Assembly: GCF_003386205.1 (NCBI RefSeq)
Contig: NZ_QRDY01000016.1
Coordinates: forward strand, 1 to 64,000
Reading direction: 5' to 3'
DNA length: 64,000 nt
DNA from: Cohnella lupini
GTDB lineage: Bacteria > Bacillota > Bacilli > Paenibacillales > Paenibacillaceae
In this document: positions 9,340 to 18,400 of the stretch, in pieces
Layout of the letters: the number at the start of each line of letters is the position of its first letter
How positions within the stretch are numbered: position 1 is the stretch's first letter
Program-made: the position numbers and the translations under genes
Notes under the pieces: model-generated
What the model was told of the DNA's origin: nothing
The model's input: the letters and a program-made list of their open reading frames with translations, nothing else
Database searches by the model: none

Positions 9340-9846
9340 TTATTTTGCTGTCAACTTCTCCAGAAGCTCGGTCAGACGTTCGAACGAATCCTTGATTCCG
9401 TTCTGCATGCCGGACTTCAAGGCCATGTCCCTAGCGGCGACAGTCCGGAAAACGGACTCCATGATCAACCTCGTTTTCCCGCCGGGAACCTCTTCGAATG
9501 TCGCGATCTCCAGGTTGACGTGCCCCTTCTCCGGTAAGCCCTCGAACTCGAAGGTTTGGATAATTCTTTCGGGTACCGTCACCTCATGATACACGCCTTG
9601 AAAAGCATACTCATTGCCCTTATCGTCCTTGTGAATGTACCTGTAAGCTCCACCGCTTCTCGGCTCGAATACCTCCAGCGTCATCGTGAGCCTTCTTGGC
9701 CCAAGCCATTCCACGTAAAGCTCCGGATCGGTAAAAGCTTGAAATACGAGCTCCGGAGGCGCGTCGAATTCCCTCGTAATCTTAATCGCTTGAGTTCCCG
9801 GTTCCGCCGTAAGATTGATTTCCGCGTTAATCGTCATTTTTTCCAT
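9340..9846 (-). CDS. SRPBCC/AHSA1-like domain protein
   Basis: A 168-residue START-like protein of the activator-of-Hsp90-ATPase-1-like group. The landmark motifs are REFDAPPELVFQAFTDPE, EWLGPRRLTMTLEVFEPRSGG and YRYIHKDDKGNEYAFQGVYHEV. Members have a hydrophobic cavity whose ligand is usually unknown. Its start overlaps the end of the ArsR regulator gene by 20 bp, so it is translationally coupled to it. ArsR-SRPBCC pairs like this are common in Firmicutes and actinobacteria, and the regulator probably controls both. The C terminus is a helix (SFERLTELLEKLTAK). Complete. Confidence 0.85.
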   Translation of the reverse strand: MEKMTINAEINLTAEPGTQAIKITREFDAPPELVFQAFTDPELYVEWLGPRRLTMTLEVFEPRSGGAYRYIHKDDKGNEYAFQGVYHEVTVPERIIQTFEFEGLPEKGHVNLEIATFEEVPGGKTRLIMESVFRTVAARDMALKSGMQNGIKDSFERLTELLEKLTAK

Positions 9847-10183
9847 CGTTCCCTTCTTTTCGATTTGTCAGAGCTTTCCCTTTCTGCGCTTTCAGTACTT
9901 TGTCCAGCGCCTCGAAACGACGGCTCCAGATTTCCCTGTATTGCCTGGCCCACTGTTCCACTTCGACCATCGCGTCCGGATTCATCGAGTAAAGTCGTTG
10001 CTGCGCCCTCTTCTCCACCAGAACGAAATTCGCCTCGCGGAGAACCTTCAAGTGCTGCGAAATCGCTTGAGGGCTGATCTGAAAATGATCGTATATTTCC
10101 GAAGCGGTCAATTGGCCTTGGTCGGCCAGCATTTCGATAATGCTGCGTCTTGTCGGGTCTGCGATAGCGGTGAATTTATCCAT
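9827..10183 (-). CDS. ArsR-family transcriptional regulator
   Basis: A winged-helix repressor of about 118 residues. The N-terminal motif ADPTRRSIIEMLADQGQLT is followed by the recognition helix SPQAISQHLKVLREANFV and the wing VEKRAQQRLYSMNP. No cysteine metal site is seen, so it belongs to the metal-independent subgroup that accompanies SRPBCC genes. I favour the start at MDKFTAIADPTRR (10183). An in-frame ATG at 10201 abuts the palindrome. Neither has a strong ribosome site. A 16-bp palindrome just upstream is the likely operator. Confidence 0.85.
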   Translation of the reverse strand: MDKFTAIADPTRRSIIEMLADQGQLTASEIYDHFQISPQAISQHLKVLREANFVLVEKRAQQRLYSMNPDAMVEVEQWARQYREIWSRRFEALDKVLKAQKGKALTNRKEGNDGKNDD

Positions 10184-10201
10184 AAACCAATAATAAACCA
10201 T

Positions 10202-10229
10202 TTACTTAATTAAGTAAATACTTAATTAA
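10202..10229. promoter_or_regulatory. candidate ArsR operator
   Basis: A perfect 16-bp palindrome TTACTTAATTAAGTAA (10202-10217) is followed by a second half-copy ACTTAATTAA. It sits immediately upstream of the ArsR start, the usual place for autoregulation. Inference from position and symmetry only. Confidence 0.55.
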
Positions 10230-10232
10230 TGA

Positions 10233-11111
10233 TCAAGAAAGGTTAACTTTTTTGTTATCAGTTAGAAAAGCAAACAACATACGGTACATTTCGGCTCTAC
10301 CCGCTCCAAGCCAAATTAAATGTCCCCAAGAATCAAGCTCGCAAAGCCGAGCGTTCGGTATATTCAGTCGGGCATGACGAGCATGCTCCAGCGGTACGGA
10401 TGAGTCGTGGATGCTATGCATAATCAAGGCAGGACAATGAACGGCCGACAGCAGGGAAGTCATATCGCTACCTGTTTGCGCCAGATCGATCAAAAATCCG
10501 TATCCCGACCTCTGAAGGTCGATCATCTTCCCGAAACGGCGCCTGTCTTCGACATCGATCTGCGGTAATACTTTCTCCTTCGGCAAGCTGCTAAAAGAGG
10601 GGATCATGCTATTGAAGAGCAGAGCCGGAGAAATCTTGTTCATAAGACGCATAAGCGCCCAAACGAATTTCTCGATAATCGGATGGAACATAATCCGAGC
10701 AGACTTATATAACTTATCGTCGGAAGTTAACCAGCGTTTCGTTACAGCCGATTGCAAGACTAAGCTTTTCACCCGATCGGGGTATCGCGAAACCAAATGA
10801 ATGCCGCTAGGTCCGGCTGCGGAAATCGCAATGACGTGTACCTGATGAATCCGCAGCTCATCCAGAAGCTCGATATATACATCGCATGCGGTATTCAACG
10901 AATCGCCAAGCTCCCTCGACGTTCTCCCGTAACCCGGCCTTGATGGAGTAATGACCGAATAGCCTTGCTCGACGAGCTCGGAATTACCCAGTTCTTCGAA
11001 ACAATTCGAATGGCCCCCATGTAAAACCAAGACGGGTTCTCCGCTTCCAACGAGAGAGTATTCTACCTTATATCCCTTTCCGTTTATGAACTGACGACTA
11101 TCTTTTCTCAT
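10233..11111 (-). CDS. alpha/beta hydrolase
   Basis: A soluble alpha/beta-hydrolase of 292 residues. The oxyanion-loop motif LVLHGGHSNC is near the N terminus and the nucleophile elbow is AISAAGPSG, an uncommon variant of GxSxG with Ala in the first small position. The acid loop (HSIHDSSVPLEHA) and the catalytic His (SWGHLIWLG) follow in order. The start at 11111 has CCTCC (GGAGG on the coding strand) 6 bp away; an ATG at 11117 touches that site directly and is rejected. It lies 59 bp downstream of a TetR gene on the same strand, which may regulate it. Substrate unknown. Confidence 0.85.
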   Translation of the reverse strand: MRKDSRQFINGKGYKVEYSLVGSGEPVLVLHGGHSNCFEELGNSELVEQGYSVITPSRPGYGRTSRELGDSLNTACDVYIELLDELRIHQVHVIAISAAGPSGIHLVSRYPDRVKSLVLQSAVTKRWLTSDDKLYKSARIMFHPIIEKFVWALMRLMNKISPALLFNSMIPSFSSLPKEKVLPQIDVEDRRRFGKMIDLQRSGYGFLIDLAQTGSDMTSLLSAVHCPALIMHSIHDSSVPLEHARHARLNIPNARLCELDSWGHLIWLGAGRAEMYRMLFAFLTDNKKVNLS

Positions 11112-11170
11112 ATGCATCCTCCAAAAGTGAATTATAATTCATTATTAAGGCAAAAAAGAATGCGGAGCGT

Positions 11171-11776
11171 TCATACAAACACCCGCAAGCCTTGATACCA
11201 GAACGAAACGTATTGCCTAACCATTCTTCTGCAATCCTCCGGGTCTTCGTTACGCCGAATAATCTCGAAGTACCCTTGCATGAACGCCACGGATATCGGC
11301 CACGCGGCTTCCTCCTCGAATTCCTCCCGTCCCTGTTTACGGTTGTATTCAGACAAGTGGCTGGCGATATTATTCGCCATCGCTTGATGAATCTTCCGAA
11401 CGGCGTCCTCGTAACGCGTTCCTATGGCTCCGTCGATTAAAATTAAGAGCGGTATGCGAAATTCCTCAACGATCGCCGTCAATGCATGAACGACCCCATC
11501 GAAAATACTGCTGCCATTGTCTTGAGATCGGTTTTCATGTGCGTTTATTAGCCCCTCTAGCTCATGTACAAGCGGAGCCGCGATGGAGTCGAACAAGGCT
11601 TCCTTGCCCTTATAATACCTATACAAGTTTCCAACCGAAATCCCGACTTTGTCCGCGATTCTTTTTACGGATGCACCCCTATAACCGTATTGCGCGAATT
11701 CGTCGCGGGAAGCCCGCAGAATCGTTTGCCGTATGTCGTCTTTCAACACTTGCACCTTTAGCGAGCCCCCATTCAT
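11171..11776 (-). CDS. TetR/AcrR-family transcriptional regulator
   Basis: About 201 residues. The N-terminal helix-turn-helix is clear: RQTILRASRDEFAQYGYRGA, then VKRIADKVGISVGNLYRYYKGKEALFDSI. The C-terminal ligand domain is all-helical and unassigned. The start is uncertain because no good ribosome site is visible and an in-frame GTG lies a few codons further in. It is divergent from the SDR gene at 11898 and upstream of the hydrolase on its own strand, so either could be its target. Confidence 0.85.
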   Translation of the reverse strand: MNGGSLKVQVLKDDIRQTILRASRDEFAQYGYRGASVKRIADKVGISVGNLYRYYKGKEALFDSIAAPLVHELEGLINAHENRSQDNGSSIFDGVVHALTAIVEEFRIPLLILIDGAIGTRYEDAVRKIHQAMANNIASHLSEYNRKQGREEFEEEAAWPISVAFMQGYFEIIRRNEDPEDCRRMVRQYVSFWYQGLRVFV

Positions 11777-11897
11777 TTTTGATTATAGAGAAAGGTTTCG
11801 CGATTGACAAGACCATAGTCGGTGAATGAGAGAGCAACATCACGAATGCGACCCCATGTTATAACTGAACATGTAAAAAAGAAGAGGAGCTGAAAGC

Positions 11898-12662
11898 ATG
11901 AGCGGATTACAAGGTAAAGTGGCTTTAGTGACGGGCGCAAGCCGGGGAATCGGTCGCGGCATCGCGTTGAGGTTGGCGCAGGACGGCGCGATCGTGGCGG
12001 TTCATTATGCGAATAATAAGGAGGCGGCAGAAGAAGTCGTTCGAGAAATACAGTCTAATGGCGGAATAGCGTTCGCGATCGGCGCCGACCTGAGGGATAG
12101 CGATGGAGTCGATGCGATGTTCGCGGAATTCGATGCGGCGATGAAGGTTCTGATCGGCATTAACCCGCTCGATATACTCGTTAACAATGCCGGAGTCGGA
12201 CAAGCGTTATCGATCGAGGAGACGACGGAGCAATCGTTGAACGAGGTCATGAGCATACACGTCAACGCTCCTATTCTAATCGTTCAACAAGCCTTATCGA
12301 GACTGAGGAATAACGGCAGGATCATTAATATCTCTTCTTCCGCTACGCGGATAGCCATGCCTAGCCTGTTAGGGTATAGCGTATCCAAGGGAGCCGTGAA
12401 TACTTTAACCCACGTCTTGGCGCAGCATCTTGGAGATCGGAAAATCACCGTGAATGCCATCCTCCCCGGAATCATCGATACCGATATGAACGTCGCCACG
12501 CTGCAAAGCCAGGAAGGGCGGGAATTCGCGGCCGGCCTTTCCGCGTTCGGCAGATGGGGACAGCCCGACGACGTCGCGGATATCGCCTCCTTTCTCTCCT
12601 CCTCCGACAGCCGGTGGGTTACCGGGCAACTGATCGACGCGAGCGGCGGCTCTCGGCTGTAA
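11898..12662 (+). CDS. SDR-family NAD(P)-dependent oxidoreductase
   Basis: A classical short-chain dehydrogenase of 254 residues. The cofactor motif TGASRGIGRG is at about 13-22, NNAG at about residue 100, and the catalytic Ser and YxxxK (ISSSATR, then YSVSKGA) in the middle. The C terminus ends in VTGQLIDASGGSRL, typical of FabG-like enzymes. GAAGAGGAG precedes the ATG. The gene is divergent from the TetR gene and followed by a terminator. Substrate cannot be told. Confidence 0.9.
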   Translation: MSGLQGKVALVTGASRGIGRGIALRLAQDGAIVAVHYANNKEAAEEVVREIQSNGGIAFAIGADLRDSDGVDAMFAEFDAAMKVLIGINPLDILVNNAGVGQALSIEETTEQSLNEVMSIHVNAPILIVQQALSRLRNNGRIINISSSATRIAMPSLLGYSVSKGAVNTLTHVLAQHLGDRKITVNAILPGIIDTDMNVATLQSQEGREFAAGLSAFGRWGQPDDVADIASFLSSSDSRWVTGQLIDASGGSRL

Positions 12663-12687
12663 ATCAAACAAGGTTTGCGAGATTTAA

Positions 12688-12727
12688 GGCGACGCAGGAT
12701 GCCCATCGGCACCCGCGTCGCCTTTTT
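12688..12727 (+). terminator. terminator after the SDR gene
   Basis: GGCGACGC pairs with GCGTCGCC and is followed by TTTTT. Confidence 0.85.
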
Positions 12728-12758
12728 CGCGTGATCGCGGAGCATGATTCGATTTTGC

Positions 12759-13147
12759 GATATCACCCCGGTCGTCGACGCGACGGAATAAGAAGTGCAA
12801 GCCAAATATGAGCGTTATTTGGGACGTTGGTTCAGGTTTAACCATCACGACCTCAGCCAATATCCGCTGGACGAACCCGTTCCCCGAGCTTGGGGATACG
12901 GGCAGCGAGAACTATAAGAGCGTCACGGACCGGGTGAAAAAGTTGACCAATGAACAAAACTAACGCTTCTCCGAGAGTGCCGCTTGTCCCGTGAAGCTGG
13001 CGGATGAGCTAGAGAAGTACTTCCGCGCCGAAGCGGTCAACGAATTCATCTTGCTCGACCATGTTACCCGAAGGCGTAGACGATTTCGTCGACCACGTCG
13101 TGCCGATTCTCCAGGAGCGCGAAAGACGAATAGCAGTACTTTCTTGA
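12759..13147 (+). pseudogene. remnant of an NtaA/SnaA/DszA-type flavin monooxygenase
   Basis: Pieces of one protein are spread over different frames with internal stops. They are DITPVVDATE, a stop, then EVQAKYERYL; DLSQYPLDEPVP; ELGDTGSENYKSVTDRV; VKLADELEKYFRAEAVNEFI; and finally LPEGVDDFVDHVVPILQERE. This order matches the C-terminal 130 or so residues of bacterial luciferase-like monooxygenases of the NtaA/SnaA/DszA group. At least one stop and two or three frameshifts are needed to join them, and the N-terminal two thirds is absent. It lies between the SDR terminator and the AT-rich island. Confidence 0.75.
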
Positions 13148-13182
13148 TGAACACATCGCATGCGGCTTGTACGCCCCGGCGA

Positions 13183-13246
13183 TGTATTTTTTATGTCTCG
13201 AAGTCAACACAGAGTCAACGCGATTCCTGAAAATAATTTCAGCATG
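13183..13246. repeat. degenerate direct repeat, copy A (island left edge)
   Basis: This 64-bp stretch resembles 15101-15164. Both begin TGTATTTTTT, carry two TCAAC motifs about 11 bp apart (AAGTCAAC and AGTCAAC or GGTCAAC) and continue with TGAAAATA. It marks the point where sequence becomes AT-rich. On the minus strand both copies could encode V-D-x-x-L-T, so they may be decayed 3' ends of related genes rather than attachment sites. Confidence 0.5.
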
Positions 13247-13360
13247 GTCAGACCAATTATACGCTCGTAATCCTGACATTAACTTTTACAGAAAAACAAG
13301 GGCTGGAAATACCCCGCCATAGAAGTGTTGTGAGCCTACGAAAAAAAGAACCCAACAATA

Positions 13361-13387
13361 AATCAACATAGTTAAACATAGTTGATT
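13361..13387. other. inverted repeat in the leader of the DUF262 gene
   Basis: AATCAAC and GTTGATT flank a 13-bp spacer which itself repeats part of the arm (ACATAGTT). It is a possible operator. Apart from this and the promoter at 13576, the stretch 13247-13638 shows no gene. Confidence 0.35.
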
Positions 13388-13575
13388 AAAGTAAGGTGGT
13401 GCCTTAGCCTAGTTGTAAAACTCGAGATATAAGAATCAAGTGTGGAAAATTACATCTTTCCCTCACTTTATCAATCATATATTTAACTTTTGGATATTAT
13501 TATTATCAAGCTGCTTACATTAATTAATGCAGTTTACGAGAAAAAAACAATAATTAATCGAGCAGCTAAAATTGT

Positions 13576-13604
13576 TTGACAATTATAGCTGCTGGAGTTA
13601 TATT
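13576..13604 (+). promoter_or_regulatory. sigma-A promoter of the DUF262 gene
   Basis: TTGACA (13576-13581), a 17-bp spacer and TATATT (13599-13604): near-consensus, 34 bp upstream of the start codon. Confidence 0.75.
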
Positions 13605-13638
13605 TGGATTAATAAAATAATTATATGGGGGAGATCAG

Positions 13639-14847
13639 ATGAGCAGCATTCAATTAACTTTAAAAAAACTCTCAGAAAGCGCATTATTTGATGCAAGTAA
13701 AGAAAGGCTAGATTTAAGCATTAGAAGGCTCTGTGAAGAGATTCAAGAAAAGAGAATAGTGCTACCTGTCTTCCAGACGTATATTCGATGGACAGAAGAA
13801 AAAGTGGCTGCGCTATTTAATTATCAACTTAATGGGAAAGCGCCCATGGCACCAATATCTGTTAATGTTATCAACAAACCCGAAAAAGTTGTCGAACAAA
13901 TTAATTTCATGACAAGGGAAGTTTTAGAAGGGGATGAAATAAAAGGAAAAATTTCGGTTGCAGATGGGCAACAACGTTTATCCGCCAACTATAACGCCTA
14001 TATTAACAATCCTGATTATGCACACATAGTTCTCGATATTCGGAAAGGTAAGTTTATTGTAAATGAACCTGACAGCAAACCGGACTCTTATCAAATTCCG
14101 GCTGGTATTTTGTACAATAAGGATCAAGATGTATTTAGAAATTATATTTCGAAAGTGGCATTCTTAAATAAGGAAGAAATTAGGGATGTATTATCAGAAG
14201 TAAGAAGAAAACATTTTGCATACACTTATGTTGTCAATCAAGCTACAGATTTGTCTAGAAAAGCACAAATGGAATGGTTTGAAGTGTTAAATTTAGCAGG
14301 CAGCCAAGTCACAGAAACCATGGTATATCTATCTGATATGTTAACAAAAGGTGTCGACTTTTATACTTATTACGTCTATCCATTTACGGAGAAACTGGAG
14401 GCAAATGATTTAGGAAGTCTGTTTCCCAGAAAATCTGCCGAAGTGTCTATCCCATTAGCGGCATTAAACTCTGCTTATTTTAAGTATACAGGTTTGCCTA
14501 AAACGAGTAATTCCAGCCCCATTCCCTCGGATGCTAAGCCAATAGCCATTGGTAAATTAAATGTTGAAGAGACCCGTAAACTACTCGATGTAACATTAGA
14601 TGCACTAGATAGTGTCTTGGCATTTATCAAACAACAAGCTGCTGTAATAAAAACTCCAGATAGGATAGATGTCATTACCTACCTAGTTGGTTTATTTGTA
14701 GAAGGTGAAATTAACATAGATTCTTTAAGTCACGTTCAAATGGAATTCCTGATAAAATGGAGTAATAATATTAGTTTTGTGAATAATTCGAATTCAGCGC
14801 GTAGGGAAAAATTTGAACAACTTATTGCGGATTATAAAAGTCTGTAG
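13639..14847 (+). CDS. DUF262 domain-containing protein
   Basis: A 402-residue cytoplasmic protein of the DUF262 (GmrSD N-terminal-like) family. The motif block LPVFQTYIRWTEEKVAALF at about 42-60 is followed by SVADGQQRLSANYNAY with DGQQR at 109-113, the characteristic ParB-like nucleotide-processing motif. In known systems DUF262 proteins are DNA- or NTP-acting parts of type IV restriction and other defence enzymes. The C-terminal HNH (DUF1524) nuclease domain usual in GmrSD-type proteins is not evident; the C-terminal half is helical and unassigned. GGGGGAG precedes the ATG. AT-rich, unlike its neighbours, which suggests transfer. Role in defence is inference. Confidence 0.85.
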   Translation: MSSIQLTLKKLSESALFDASKERLDLSIRRLCEEIQEKRIVLPVFQTYIRWTEEKVAALFNYQLNGKAPMAPISVNVINKPEKVVEQINFMTREVLEGDEIKGKISVADGQQRLSANYNAYINNPDYAHIVLDIRKGKFIVNEPDSKPDSYQIPAGILYNKDQDVFRNYISKVAFLNKEEIRDVLSEVRRKHFAYTYVVNQATDLSRKAQMEWFEVLNLAGSQVTETMVYLSDMLTKGVDFYTYYVYPFTEKLEANDLGSLFPRKSAEVSIPLAALNSAYFKYTGLPKTSNSSPIPSDAKPIAIGKLNVEETRKLLDVTLDALDSVLAFIKQQAAVIKTPDRIDVITYLVGLFVEGEINIDSLSHVQMEFLIKWSNNISFVNNSNSARREKFEQLIADYKSL

Positions 14848-14859
14848 ATTACACCATAG

Positions 14860-14921
14860 TCTTAGATTGACGAGAACCCCCGAACATACATAATGACAGG
14901 GAGGGTCTCGTCAATCTAAGA
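14860..14921. other. long inverted repeat after the DUF262 gene
   Basis: TCTTAGATTGACGAGA (14860-14875) pairs perfectly over 16 bp with 14906-14921, and three further G-C pairs sit inside. There is no T run directly after, so it is either part of a two-hairpin terminator or a structural or recombination site. Confidence 0.7.
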
Positions 14922-14945
14922 TCGGTAGAGTAACCGATCCTTTTC
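14920..14945 (+). terminator. terminator of the DUF262 gene
   Basis: GATCGGT and ACCGATC form a 7-bp stem followed by CTTTTC. It directly abuts the long inverted repeat. Confidence 0.6.
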
Positions 14946-15065
14946 TATTATTTGAATTCTCTAAGATATTAACTGTAGTTGGAGCGATTGGATTACGTAT
15001 GAGGGGAATCCGATTGTGACCGGTGAGGAATAAAGTCGGGAAAGAGTATAGTAGTATGTTAAGCT

Positions 15066-15110
15066 AAATACAGAGCACGGCGAGAGAGTTGCCGTTGCTC
15101 TGTATTTTTT
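15066..15110 (+). terminator. terminator, left twin of the one at 19311
   Basis: AAATACAGAGCA with CGGC pairs with GCCG and TGCTCTGTATTT, followed by a T run. The outer stem TACAGAGC/GCTCTGTA recurs in the terminator at 19311-19359, on the other side of the NTPase gene. Between 14946 and 15065 no gene is seen. Confidence 0.75.
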
Positions 15111-15164
15111 TACGCTAAAGTCAACCCGGGGTCAACATTCGATTTTTGAAAATACTTTACTATG
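15101..15164. repeat. degenerate direct repeat, copy B
   Basis: Counterpart of 13183-13246 (same length, two TCAAC motifs and TGAAAATA in matching order). It lies at the junction between the DUF262 gene and the NTPase gene. A 71-codon minus-strand reading frame crosses it (15132-15347), but it has no ribosome site and no recognisable family. The stretch 15165-15413 otherwise shows no gene. Confidence 0.5.
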
Positions 15165-15413
15165 CCGTGTAATAAACTTTGGCGGTGTTATGTGCTCCGA
15201 ATACAAATACTCCAATTCTCGATTCTTGTAGGAATATAGATAATGCTTGAATGTATTTATCAAAATATTACTTAACCCCCTCCGAAGGATGTCGTAGTTG
15301 TCACTGAGTAATAGTTCATTATATCTATACTCTAGGTCAATCTGCATGATATATTAATTTTGGAATAATTTCTCACATTTTAATTAAATGTTATTTATAA
15401 GCGAGGGTAACAT

Positions 15414-18400
15414 ATGGATAAGAGCAAATATAATTTTCAGAAACTAACACCAGTAAGTGACGTTGACTTAAAAGTATATGAAGAAGGTTTAGATTTTGTT
15501 TTTGATAACTCTGATGTCAGAAACGTGGCTATCTCAGGATCGTACGGTGCTGGTAAAAGTAGCGTATTAGAATCATATAAAAAGAAGCACCCTAATAAAC
15601 GCTTTTTACATATTTCACTAGCACATTTCAAATCATTAGATCAAAGCGATGAAACTCAAACAAAAGAAACAATATTGGAAGGTAAAATTCTTAATCAATT
15701 AATGCATCAAATTTCTGCTGATAAAATCCCTCAAACCAAATTCAAGGTTAAGAAAAAAATCCAAACGAAAAATATAGTGAACAATACAATATTTCTTGTT
15801 ATGTTGTTTTTGGCTTCTTTACATTTGTTCATGTTTGAAAAATGGAGCCAATATGTTGAGTCCTTAACTTCAAATTGGTTAAAATCGCGCTTAGATTTTT
15901 CAACACAAAGTAGTTCACTATTGGTCAGCGGATTAGTGAGTGCAATATTATTAACTTTATATATATATATATTGGTTAAGACACAGAAAAATAGAAATAT
16001 ATTTAGAAAAATAAACTTACAAGGCAATGAAATAGAAATTTTCGAAGAGCACGAAGAGTCATATTTTGATAAATATCTCAATGAAGTACTATATCTATTT
16101 GAAAACGCCAATGCAGATGTAATTGTATTTGAAGATATGGATCGTTTTAATGCTAGTCAAATTTTTGAACGACTTCGAGAAGTAAATACTTTAGTAAATT
16201 TACAGCTAAAGAACGCAAAAAAAACTCAATTGCGGTTTATTTATCTTCTTCGTGACGATATTTTTATATCAAAAGATCGTACAAAGTTTTTTGATTATAT
16301 CTTACCGGTAGTTCCGGTTGTGAGCAGTTCAAACTCCTATGACCAGTTTATCTCACATTTTAAAGAAGATGGTACTATTGAACTGTTAGACGAGAGTTTC
16401 TTACAAGGATTAGCATTATATACAGATGATATGAGACTGCTTAAAAACTTGTATAATGAATTTATTGTTTACTTTAATAGGCTTAATACGACAGAACTTG
16501 ATTGCAATAAAATGTTAGCAATTGTAGCGTTTAAAAATCTGTTCCCAAGGGATTTTAGCAATCTACAACTTAACAAAGGAATGGTATTTACTCTTTTTGA
16601 TAAGAAAGAAGAATTTATTAACAAAGAGATAGAAAAACTTAAAGAACAAGCAACGAAAAAAAGAGAGTCAATTGATTTAGCAAAAGAAGAACATTTAGTT
16701 TCTCTACAAGAGTTGGATGCTGCTTATAACGACAAGAGAGTAAGAAGTCAAAATATGTATAATTGGCAGGAACAACAAAGACTATCACTAATATATACTA
16801 CTGAGCTTGCAGAAAGAAAAGAGGCTATTGAAAATGTATTAAATGGTCGACTTCCTTCTTTGGAAGAAGAACTATTAAAAATAGAAAATGAAATAGTTCG
16901 TACACGATCTAAACAACTAAAAGATATTATTACAAGAGAGAATATTGATACGATATTTAAAGTGACAAGTAAAAACGAAATAGGTGAAGAAACAGATTTT
17001 AGTGAAATCAAAGGAAGCGATTATTTTGATCTGCTCAAGTATCTAATACGTAATGGCTATATTGATGAAACCTACGCAGACTATATGACCTACTTTTATG
17101 AAAACAGTCTTAGTAGGGTTGATAAGACTTATTTACGAAGTATAACAGATAAAAAGGCCAAAGAATTTACATTTCAACTTAGAGACCCCAAAAAGGTTGT
17201 TGAAAGACTTAAGGCGGTGGATTTCGAACAAGAAGAAATCCTTAATTTCGATTTGTTGAATTATCTATTACAAACACCCGATAAAGAACAATTGCTGTAT
17301 AGATTTATTGACCAACTGGAAGAAACTAGGAACTATAAATTTATAAGCGGATATTTTGAAACTGCAAGAGAGATGCCCAGCTTCGTAGCTAATCTTAACT
17401 CTAGATGGCCAGAAATGTTCTCATCTTTGATAAAAGAACGTGCAATATCGGACAAGAATATAAGGCTTTTCTCGATATACACTCTTTACTATTCAAGCAA
17501 AGAGAATATTCTTACCGCCAATGAAGATAATTGTTTGACTAAATATATTTCTGAAAGTGGTAACTACCTTTCAATAAGTGACCCGAAAATTGATAAACTG
17601 ATTGATGGGTTCGGTTTGCTTGAAGTATCCTTTATAAATATTGATTATAATAGTGCTGTGCAAGAGTTGTTTGACGCTGTGTATAAGAACTCACTATACG
17701 AATTAAATTTTGATAATCTTTCACTAATAATTAATAAAATATATTTGATAGAAAATAAGTTAGAGATTCGGCATAAGAACTATACAATAGTTATGTCTCA
17801 GTTCGAATCACCCTTGGCTCTATATGTAAATAAAAACCTTAAAAAGTATATGGGAATTATTTTAGCCAATTGTGAAGGGATGATTGAGGACTCAGAGGAA
17901 ACCGTAATACTTGTTCTTAATTATGATGACATTGAAGTGACTAATGAACAAAAAAATGAATACATTTGTGTACTTAAGACACGAATAACTTCTTTAAATG
18001 ATATAAAGAATAGTTCATTATGGGAGCTTTTATTTGAGAATCGAGTCATTTTGTATTCTGAGGATAATATTATTACCTATTTTAGTGAGAAGAAAAGATT
18101 AGATTCTACGCTTATTAAATATATAAATAGCGGAGAAGGAATATTAGAATTTTCAAGTTATAGAACTTCAAATATAGATGAGGCGGAGGAATTATTTGAC
18201 GCAACCATTGTTTGTAATGAATTATCAAACAATAGGTACAGAGAGATTCTATCTTCGCTGGAGTTTAATTACAACTCATTTAATGTTCTAGGGATTTCAG
18301 ATGAAAAGTTTCAAGTGGTTATTGAAGAAGAAATCATTAAAATGAATTTGGAGTCACTCAAATTTATCCGAGAAAATTATCCTACCCAAATTCCGAGTTA

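Noticed and set aside
9556-10213. Plus-strand frames across the SRPBCC and ArsR genes
   Set aside because: They are antisense to two clearly conserved genes and lack their own signals.
15132-15347. 71-codon minus-strand frame upstream of the NTPase gene
   Set aside because: No ribosome site or family; low-complexity AT-rich sequence. It overlaps the degenerate repeat, so I list the repeat instead.
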